From an uncultured Pseudomonadales bacterium (GTDB lineage: Bacteria; Pseudomonadota; Gammaproteobacteria; Pseudomonadales; Azotimanducaceae): a DNA stretch of 64,000 nucleotides. This document shows positions 57,814 to 64,000 of the stretch, one piece after another. The translations under genes and the position numbers were made by a program. Position 1 is the stretch's first letter. Each line of letters begins with the position of its first letter. Location: assembly GCA_951813515.1 (NCBI GenBank), contig OX638346.1, positions 310,001 through 374,000 of the forward strand, written 5' to 3'. Below the pieces are notes generated by a model that was not told the origin of the DNA, ran no database searches, and saw only the letters and a list, made by a program, of their open reading frames with translations.

Positions 57814-60318
57814 TCACAGCTCCCGCAAGACCAGCAGCGGCGGCGATCGGACGAGCTTGCGTGTCCCGAGATAGCCTACGCTGGCGATGAGCGCCATGCC
57901 CACTGCGGGACCCGCGATCCAGAGCCAAGGGTGGATGTCGTAGTCGAGTTCGAACACCCGGGTTTGCAGGGCGAACACGGTGATTTCGGCGCCGAGCACG
58001 GCGACGATGCCCGCAAACGCGCCCAAGACGGCAAATTCTGCCGCGAGGGCGCCGGCGATCAGGTTGCGCGTACCACCCAGGGCGCGCACCAGGGCATGCT
58101 CTTTCATGCGAGTCTCGTGGCTCGCCTGTATCGACGCGATGAGAACCAGCGCGCCTGCCCCCAGCACCAGGCCGAGAATCAACTCGATCGCGCGGGTGAC
58201 CCGATCGATGATGCGTTCGACCTGGGCGATGATCGCGTCCACCTCGAATACGGTAATGGTCGGGTGCGCCGCAAGGAGTTGGTTGAGGAACCGCTTGCGG
58301 TCGGGCTCGAGATGGAAACTCGTCATGTGCGTTGTCGCGAATCCCGCCAACGCCGAACGCGAGAACACGATAAAGAAGTTCGGCTGCAGGCTGTCCCACT
58401 CGACCCGGCGCAGATTCGCCACCCGCGCAGACACCGGCAACCCGCCGATATCGAATTCCAGCAGGTCGCCGACGCGCAATCCGTTGCCCCTCGCGTAGTC
58501 CGTTTCGACAGAAATCAGTGATTCGGCCGTATCGGCGGGCCACCAGTCGCCCTGTACCAACACGTTGTCGCCGGGCAAGTCATCGGACCATGTCAGGTTC
58601 CGCTCGGAACCCAGGCCCGGTCCCAGATCCTCGCCCCGCTCGCCCTCGCGCTCGCGCCAACCACGGGCCGGCTCGCCGTTGACGGTGGTGACGCGGCCCC
58701 GAATCATCGGAAACAGGCTGCCGTCATAGTCCGTATGCTCACGCAACAGGTTCTGGACCGCGCCGACTTCGTCGTCGGCGACATTGATCAGGAAATGATT
58801 CGGCGCGTTCTCGGGTATCTGGGACCGCCATTCGGCGAGCAGCGCCGTGCGCACCAGCAACAGTATCAACAGGATCATGATCGCCAGGCCGAAAATCGTG
58901 ATCTGCGCCACGTTCTCCCGGCGGCGGCGCTGCAATCCCGCGAGCGCCAGGCGCCAGGAACTGCCCGCCTGCATGCCGACGATTCGACCGCCGCGCAGCA
59001 ATGCGAGCGCGACGACGGCGAACGCCCCGCAGACCACGGTCGCCCCCACGAGCGCCCACGCCGTCAGCCAGATGCTTTGGCTGTACCAGACAAGCAATCC
59101 GATGCTGCCCACGCCCGCAAACCCATAGGTAATCACGTTCGATAGCCCGCGGTCCGGTTCACGGCGGATCACGCGCATGGGAGAAATGCGGCGCAGGTTG
59201 AGCAGCGGCGGCAACGCGAACGCAGCAAGGCACACGAAACCGGTAACGCTGCCAACCACGAACGGGTTGGGTCCAGGCCAGGGCAATCGCACGGGCAGGT
59301 ACGCCGACAGCAAGGCGATGATGCCGAGATGCACCAGGATGCCGAGCACAAGACCGGCCAATACGCCAACGACGCCGATGATCAGGAGCACGCAGACATA
59401 CCCCCAAAGGATATCGGCCGGCGTGGCGCCCAACGTCTTCATCACCCCGACATGGCTGTAGTGGCGCCGCGCGTAGCGATGTGCCGCCAGGGCCACCGCA
59501 GCACCGCCAAGCAGTACGGCGAGCAATCCGCCGAGCAGGAGGAAACTCTCTGCCCGATCGAGCGCGCCGCCGATCGTCGGACTCGACTCCTTGACGGTAC
59601 GCCAGCGATAGTTCGGCCGCAGATCGGCGTCAATGGAGGCTTTGAGACTCGCCAGGGCTCCGGAATCCCCCGCCAGAAGCAGTCGATAGGACACACGACT
59701 GCCGGGCTGGATCAGTTTCGTCTCCGGAATGTCTTCCACCCGCATCAACAGGCGCGGCCCCAGATCGAGGAAGCTGCGGCCGCGATCCGGCTCCGCCGTC
59801 AGGACGCGCGCCACGCCCAGTTCCGCGTAGCCCACGGAAACCGTATCGCCCAAGTCCAGTCCGAGCGCGGGAAACAGGCGCGAGTCCAGCCACACCTCAC
59901 CGATCGCAGGCACGGTTTCGGCTACCCGATCCTGACCGAAGGGTTCGTCGGCGATCCGCACCGCGCCGCGCAGCGGATATCCGGGACCCACCGCTTTCAC
60001 CGAAACGAGTTGATTGCGCGCATCGTCGGAGGCGTCCGCGAACAGCATGGACGGGAAGCTGACGATGTCCGTTTGCGCCAGTCCGCGCTCGGCGGCGGCT
60101 GCGCGGAACGCGTCGGGGATCGGACGAGAGGAACTGATCACGCTGTCGGCGCCGAGGAAAGTCGTCGCCTCGGCCAGCAGCGCTTGCTGCAAACGATCCA
60201 CGAACAGGCTGATCGCCGTCACCGTGCCCACGGCGACAAGCGCGGCCGCAAGCAACAGCCTGAGTTCACCGGAACGCCAGTCACGCCCGACCAGCCTCAG
60301 CGCAAAGCGGAGATTCAC
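57814..60318 (-). CDS. ybbP: ABC transporter permease, YbbP family
   Basis: An 834-residue FtsX-like permease with ten transmembrane helices in the YbbP layout: TM1, a large periplasmic domain, then a TM cluster (~260-460), a second periplasmic domain (~490-690) and a final three-helix FtsX block. The repeated motif HVGVMKTLGATPADILW and its later counterpart KEHALVRALGGTRNLI are the coupling segments facing the ATPase. The start is a GTG at 60318 overlapping the ybbA stop (GTGA). It probably works in lipid or envelope handling with YbbA, in the same arrangement as E. coli. Confidence 0.92.
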   Translation of the reverse strand: MNLRFALRLVGRDWRSGELRLLLAAALVAVGTVTAISLFVDRLQQALLAEATTFLGADSVISSSRPIPDAFRAAAAERGLAQTDIVSFPSMLFADASDDARNQLVSVKAVGPGYPLRGAVRIADEPFGQDRVAETVPAIGEVWLDSRLFPALGLDLGDTVSVGYAELGVARVLTAEPDRGRSFLDLGPRLLMRVEDIPETKLIQPGSRVSYRLLLAGDSGALASLKASIDADLRPNYRWRTVKESSPTIGGALDRAESFLLLGGLLAVLLGGAAVALAAHRYARRHYSHVGVMKTLGATPADILWGYVCVLLIIGVVGVLAGLVLGILVHLGIIALLSAYLPVRLPWPGPNPFVVGSVTGFVCLAAFALPPLLNLRRISPMRVIRREPDRGLSNVITYGFAGVGSIGLLVWYSQSIWLTAWALVGATVVCGAFAVVALALLRGGRIVGMQAGSSWRLALAGLQRRRRENVAQITIFGLAIMILLILLLVRTALLAEWRSQIPENAPNHFLINVADDEVGAVQNLLREHTDYDGSLFPMIRGRVTTVNGEPARGWREREGERGEDLGPGLGSERNLTWSDDLPGDNVLVQGDWWPADTAESLISVETDYARGNGLRVGDLLEFDIGGLPVSARVANLRRVEWDSLQPNFFIVFSRSALAGFATTHMTSFHLEPDRKRFLNQLLAAHPTITVFEVDAIIAQVERIIDRVTRAIELILGLVLGAGALVLIASIQASHETRMKEHALVRALGGTRNLIAGALAAEFAVLGAFAGIVAVLGAEITVFALQTRVFELDYDIHPWLWIAGPAVGMALIASVGYLGTRKLVRSPPLLVLREL

Positions 60319-61001
60319 GCCTCGATTCGTCCGGCTTCGAGACTGAGGACGCGAACGCAACGGTCCGCGAGGGCCGTATCGTGGGTCACCAGCACCAGCG
60401 TGGTCTGCGACTCTCGATTGAGCGCGAACAGGAGATCGATCACGCGGCCACCGGTCGAAGTATCGAGGTTCCCCGTCGGTTCGTCGGCGAACAACACCTT
60501 GGGACGCGAGGCGAAGGCTCGGGCAATGGCGACCCGCTGCTGCTCGCCGCCGGACAGTTGCCGAGGATAGTGCGTCAGCCGGTCGGCCAGCCCCACGCGA
60601 TCGAGATACATCCGCGCGTCGTCCCCGGCGTCGGATTCGCCGCGCAACTCCGACGGCAGCATGACGTTCTCCAGGGCCGTCAAGCTCTCGATCAACTGGA
60701 AGGTCTGGAACACGAAACCGACGCAGCGCCCGCGGACCCGGGCGCGGTCTTCTTCCGGCATCGCCGTGATCCTGTCACCGTCAAGCCAGACATCGCCCGC
60801 GGTCGGCAGATCGAGGCCGGCCAGGATGCCAAGCAGCGTGGTCTTGCCCGACCCTGACGCCCCCACCACCGCGACGGACTCCCCGGCGTTGATTTCCAGG
60901 CTGACGCTGTCCAAGATCGATAGCTGTCCTTCCGCCGTGGCTACGGTCTTGCACACATTGTCAACGCGCAGAATCGGGGCGGCCGCACTATGGTTGTTCA
61001 T
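60315..61001 (-). CDS. ybbA: ABC transporter ATP-binding protein, YbbA/LolD-like
   Basis: A 228-residue ATPase of the MacB/LolD/FtsE class. Walker A VGASGSGKTTLLG, the signature LSGGEQQRVAIARA, Walker B VLFADEPTGNLDT and the H-loop VTHD are present. It partners with the downstream YbbP-like permease and is divergent from tesA with overlapping 5' ends, the arrangement known in E. coli. Confidence 0.94.
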   Translation of the reverse strand: MNNHSAAAPILRVDNVCKTVATAEGQLSILDSVSLEINAGESVAVVGASGSGKTTLLGILAGLDLPTAGDVWLDGDRITAMPEEDRARVRGRCVGFVFQTFQLIESLTALENVMLPSELRGESDAGDDARMYLDRVGLADRLTHYPRQLSGGEQQRVAIARAFASRPKVLFADEPTGNLDTSTGGRVIDLLFALNRESQTTLVLVTHDTALADRCVRVLSLEAGRIEA

Positions 61002-61623
61002 CCGATTGCTGATGGTCTCCGCGGTTGCGGGCGCGAGTCCCGCGACGGATTCGCGCGCGGGTTCTTCCTCGCGAGATGTGAACCAAACGATACTGGTTTT
61101 GGGCGACAGTATCAGCGCGGCCTATGGGATTCAACGCGAGCGTGGCTGGGTGGCGTTGCTCCAGGAACGGCTCGATGCGAGAGGTCGCGGAGCTCGCGTC
61201 GTCAACGCCAGCACAAGCGGCTGGACGACCAGCGACGGTCTGGCGCGGTTGCCCATGCTTCTAGCCCACCACCGCCCGGACATCGTCATCGTCGAACTCG
61301 GCGGCAACGACGGGCTGCGAGGGCTTCCCCTCGCCAGCATCCGTGCAAACCTGATCGCCATGATAGAGACGGCCAGGGAGCGCGGGGCGCGCGTGATCGT
61401 GGTCGGAATGGAAGTGTCGCCGAACCTGGGACCTCGGTACACAGCGGCGTTTCAGGAGATCTACAGGGAAGTCGCCGACAGGACGCGAGCCACCTTGGTG
61501 CCGTCCCTGTTCGCCGGTTTCGACCCGACCATGCTGCAGCAGGACGGTGTCCACCCCACCGCCGAAGCACAGTCGATAATCCTGGACAATATCTGGCCGG
61601 AGCTACTGCCGATACTGCGTTAG
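60994..61623 (+). CDS. tesA: TesA-type SGNH esterase/thioesterase I
   Basis: A ~209-residue GDSL hydrolase. The nucleophile block LVLGDSISAAYG, block III GGNDGLRG and block V DGVHPTAEAQ supply the Ser, Asn and Asp/His set. A short hydrophobic N-terminus suggests export to the periplasm, as for E. coli TesA. The start is uncertain: a TTG at 60994, giving a charged signal-peptide head, or the ATG at 61012. The gene overlaps the ybbA start on the other strand. Confidence 0.9.
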   Translation: MFIRLLMVSAVAGASPATDSRAGSSSRDVNQTILVLGDSISAAYGIQRERGWVALLQERLDARGRGARVVNASTSGWTTSDGLARLPMLLAHHRPDIVIVELGGNDGLRGLPLASIRANLIAMIETARERGARVIVVGMEVSPNLGPRYTAAFQEIYREVADRTRATLVPSLFAGFDPTMLQQDGVHPTAEAQSIILDNIWPELLPILR

Positions 61624-61636
61624 GCGCAGCACTGCC

Positions 61637-61957
61637 TCAACTTTCCGAAGCGCTACCGCCAAGGCATGGAGGCGACATTGGCGCATCGCCGAAACGGGTC
61701 TTCCAGTCGCCGGGTGTATAGGTGTGCAGCGCCAGCGCGTGCACCGGACCGGCGAGTTCCTGTTCCAGCACCGCGTTCACCATGCGGTGGCGATCAAGCA
61801 GCCGCCGGTCGTCGAAACACTCGGCGACGATAACTACCTTGAAGTGCGACTCCGACCCCGCCGGCACGTTGTGATTCGAACTCTCGTCGTCCACCGTCAA
61901 ATGGAGCGGTTCGAAGGCTCCAGCAAGCTTGGTCTCGATACTCTCGCGCACGGTCAT
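61637..61957 (-). CDS. bolA: BolA family protein
   Basis: A 106-residue BolA-fold protein that partners with monothiol glutaredoxins in iron-sulfur handling and stress morphology. The RHRMVNAVLEQELAGPVHALALHTYTP stretch is diagnostic, including the conserved RHR and the His before TYTP. The variable loop holds HxF (ESHFKVVIVAECF). It is convergent with tesA and divergent from the catalase gene. Confidence 0.93.
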   Translation of the reverse strand: MTVRESIETKLAGAFEPLHLTVDDESSNHNVPAGSESHFKVVIVAECFDDRRLLDRHRMVNAVLEQELAGPVHALALHTYTPGDWKTRFGDAPMSPPCLGGSASES

Positions 61958-62011
61958 TGCGCGAGTTTAGCGCATCGCGCCGAGGTGCCCACGCACCCGG
62001 CCCCGCATTTC

Positions 62012-62211
62012 GGGACAGGCATCTCCGCCACACGTTGGGACAGGCATCTAGGCCATCTCGCCTCCCCGTTCGGACAGGCATCTGGCGCCACCCGAATTTA
62101 CGATAGTTAGCACCTATCGATTCGGTGGAAATAATCGATTTCACTATTCGCAATGGCTCTGGCATAAACGTTTTCGCATTAGGGACAGCCATCACGCAGG
62201 GACAGCCATGA
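62012..62211 (+). repeat. Repeat array 3: five GGGACAGGCAT/GGGACAGCCAT units
   Basis: GGGACAGGCATCT starts at 62012 and 62037, and CGGACAGGCATCT at 62071. GGGACAGCCAT follows at 62182 and 62199. The units lie in the 387-bp gap between bolA and the catalase gene, on both sides of an OxyR-like site. The core GGACA(G)(G/C)CA is two or fewer substitutions from GGACACCCA, the reverse complement of the arrays 1 and 2 core. Confidence 0.8.
62103..62139 (+). promoter_or_regulatory. OxyR-like operator of the catalase gene
   Basis: ATAGTTAGCACCTAT (62103-62117) is a perfect match to the OxyR half-operator ATAGNTNNNANCTAT. After the expected 7-bp spacer the second half (62125-62139) matches at about six of ten defined positions. 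A weak promoter, TTTCAC (62139-62144) and CATAAA (62163-62168), adjoins it. The site is about 205 bp before the catalase start and could also affect bolA. Confidence 0.6.
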
Positions 62212-62344
62212 CGGCCTGCCTAAAGACAGGGCCCCGGCACGAAGTCGGAGGATCAACCTCCTCCTCAGGGCACCTCGGAGACCTGCGTTTGTCTCGTCGA
62301 AAAGGAAGCCTTCGGGCCTTCGGGAATACAGACAGGAGAAACCC

Positions 62345-63862
62345 ATGTCGGACAAACCCACGAAAACGATGACCACGACAGCCGGCAATCCGTTTGTCGA
62401 CAACCAGAACAGCCTGACCGCCGGTCCGCGCGGACCTGTCCTGCTCCAGGACTACGAACTGATCGAGAAGCTGGCGCATCAGAATCGTGAACGCATCCCC
62501 GAGCGGGTGGTCCACGCCAAGGGCTGGGGCGCATTCGGAAACTTCGTCGTGACCGACGACATCACGCGCTACACGAAAGCCGCCCTGTTCTCGGAAGTCG
62601 GCAAGAAAACGCCGGTGTTGACGCGGTTCTCAACGGTCGCGGGGGAAATGGGGGCCGCCGACGCCGAACGCGACGTGCGCGGCTTCGCGACCAAGTTCTA
62701 TACCGATGAGGGCAACTGGGATCTGGTCGGCAACAACACGCCGGTGTTCTTCATCCGGGACCCGATGAAATTCCCTGATTTCATCCGCACGCAGAAGCGC
62801 CATCCGCGCTCGAACCTGCGCTCCCCCACGGCGATGTGGGACTTCTGGTCCAGGAGCCCCGAGAGCCTGCATCAGATAACGATCCTCATGTCGGATCGGG
62901 GGATTCCGGTCAGTCCCAGGTTCATGAACGGCTACGGCAGCCACACCTTCAGTTTCTGGAACGCGAAAGGCGAACGCTCCTGGGTGAAGTTCCACCTGAA
63001 AACGCTGCAGGGACACCGAACCATGACCAACGCGGAATCCGCCAGGGCCATCGGCGAAAGCCGGGAGAGTTTCCAGGAGGACCTTTTCTCTGCCATCGAG
63101 GCAGGCGCCTGTCCGAAGTGGAAAGTGCAGGTGCAGATCATGTCTGAAGCCGAGGCCGAGAGCGCGTCTTTCAATCCCTTCGATCTGACCAAGATATGGC
63201 CTCACGCGGACTACCCGTTGATCGACGCCGGGATCCTGGAGTTGAACCGCAACGCCCGCAACTATTTCGCCGAGATCGAGCAGGCGGCCTTCAGTCCATC
63301 GAACGTGGTTCCCGGCATCGGGTTCTCCCCCGACAAGGTGTTGCAGGCGCGCATCTTCGCTTACGCCGATGCGCACCGGTACCGGCTCGGCACCCACTAC
63401 GAAGCCTTGCCGGTGAACGCGCCGAAGTGTCCCGTCCACCACTATCACAAGGACGGCGCCATGCGATTCTTCGCCAACGACACCGGCGACCCGGACGCGT
63501 ACTACGAACCGAACAGCTTCGGCGGGCCCACCCAGGCGAAGCACTCCGGGCAACCGGGAGTCGGGACGGAGCAGCCCTACGCGCCGCAGGAACCTGCCCT
63601 GCCCATTCGGGGAGACGCTGACCGCTACGACCATCGGGACGGCAACGACGACTATACCCAGGCGGGCAACCTCTTCCGCATGTTCGATCCTGGGCAGAAG
63701 GACCGTCTGTTCGACAATATCGCCGCAGCCATGCAAGGCGTACCGGAACACATCGTTCGACGGCAGTTCGCACACCTCGCGAAAGCCGATCCAGCGTACG
63801 CCGAAGGAGTCGCGGAACGGCTCGGATTCGGATCCAAAGAAGTAATGCAGGCTGCGGGATAG
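62345..63862 (+). CDS. Heme catalase (monofunctional)
   Basis: A 505-residue monofunctional catalase that dismutates hydrogen peroxide. The catalytic His is H57 in [13 protein letters not shown] and the Asn is N130 in [10 protein letters not shown]. The heme-ligating Tyr is in [14 protein letters not shown]. The size fits the small-subunit, NADPH-binding clade 3. No signal peptide, so cytoplasmic. The ATG at 62345 follows AGGAG. An OxyR-like site lies upstream, and a YbaN gene starts 8 bp after the stop. Confidence 0.95.
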   Translation: MSDKPTKTMTTTAGNPFVDNQNSLTAGPRGPVLLQDYELIEKLAHQNRERIPERVVHAKGWGAFGNFVVTDDITRYTKAALFSEVGKKTPVLTRFSTVAGEMGAADAERDVRGFATKFYTDEGNWDLVGNNTPVFFIRDPMKFPDFIRTQKRHPRSNLRSPTAMWDFWSRSPESLHQITILMSDRGIPVSPRFMNGYGSHTFSFWNAKGERSWVKFHLKTLQGHRTMTNAESARAIGESRESFQEDLFSAIEAGACPKWKVQVQIMSEAEAESASFNPFDLTKIWPHADYPLIDAGILELNRNARNYFAEIEQAAFSPSNVVPGIGFSPDKVLQARIFAYADAHRYRLGTHYEALPVNAPKCPVHHYHKDGAMRFFANDTGDPDAYYEPNSFGGPTQAKHSGQPGVGTEQPYAPQEPALPIRGDADRYDHRDGNDDYTQAGNLFRMFDPGQKDRLFDNIAAAMQGVPEHIVRRQFAHLAKADPAYAEGVAERLGFGSKEVMQAAG

Positions 63863-63869
63863 CGGGGAC

Positions 63870-64000
63870 ATGACGAGGCCAATCACAGGCGAGCCCAACC
63901 GGGTGGAAACCCGTCCGGCAAGGCTCGCCTATACCGCAGCCGGCTACGCATCTGTCGGCCTGGGCGTCATCGGCGCGCTGTTGCCACTTGTGCCGACGAC
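63870..64000 (+). CDS. YbaN/DUF454 inner-membrane protein, 5' part (cut by window edge)
   Basis: The last 131 bases begin a frame whose translation ends with ASVGLGVIGALLPLVPTT, the characteristic first transmembrane motif of the DUF454 (YbaN) family. Start choices are the ATG at 63870, with GGGG upstream, or a GTG at 63903. The segment 63887-63930 is a nested inverted repeat. It lies 8 bp after the catalase stop, so it may be co-transcribed with it. Confidence 0.75.
   Translation, partial: MTRPITGEPNRVETRPARLAYTAAGYASVGLGVIGALLPLVPT

Overview
The window is GC-rich chromosomal DNA that most resembles a gammaproteobacterium. Supporting evidence is a fused nuoCD gene, a ZipA cell-division gene lying between smc and ligA, a complete System I cytochrome c maturation operon (ccmABCDEFGHI), a divergent tesA/ybbA-ybbP pair as in enterics, and bolA. 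No rRNA, tRNA or cas genes were seen. Genes are mostly packed in operons with 4-base start/stop overlaps.

Layout. 1-8100 (minus): respiratory complex I genes nuoA-B-CD-E-F-G and the start of nuoH, which runs off the left edge. 8499-9428: two small membrane proteins of unknown function, the second closed by a strong terminator. 9869-11891: an enolase-superfamily enzyme with a VOC-fold protein. 11918-19267: typA, a Fic protein, a serine hydrolase, a nitroreductase, yceH, a degenerate copy of the nitroreductase 3' end, and a DUF4097-type periplasmic beta-repeat protein. 19498-24202 (minus): a four-gene unit that looks like hydroxyproline catabolism (D-amino-acid dehydrogenase, proline racemase/4-hydroxyproline epimerase, DapA-family deaminase) led by an acyl-CoA synthetase. 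It is divergent from a MerR-type regulator with TGTACA palindromes around it. 25572-29427: a dioxygenase, an esterase and a double-hotdog MaoC-like protein bracketed by two arrays of a short GGGTGTCC-type repeat. 29512-36709: nucleoside hydrolase, uvrB, an NAD(P)-binding protein, a MATE transporter and dinG. 37136-41597: a markedly AT-richer pair, a CRTAC1-like FG-GAP lipoprotein and a TonB-dependent receptor, bordered by an IS3-family transposase remnant and a MITE-like inverted repeat; probably acquired DNA. 42770-49993 (minus): smc-zipA-ligA and an SLT-type lipoprotein. 50418-57659 (minus): ccm operon. 57814-63862: ybbP-ybbA, tesA, bolA and a catalase with an OxyR-like operator; a YbaN/DUF454 gene begins at the right edge.

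Functional links. nuo and ccm supply NADH oxidation and c-type cytochromes for an aerobic respiratory chain; uvrB, dinG, ligA and smc are housekeeping DNA maintenance; the catalase answers peroxide stress.

The most unusual content is non-coding. Three intergenic arrays share a core GGACA(C/G)(C/G)CA (reverse complement TG(G/C)(G/C)TGTCC). A separate repeat of about 26-40 bp occurs three times, once inside the 3' end of ccmF. Tandem 11- and 12-bp triplets lie upstream of nuoA. All assignments come from reading the sequence and translated frames by eye; no database search was run.
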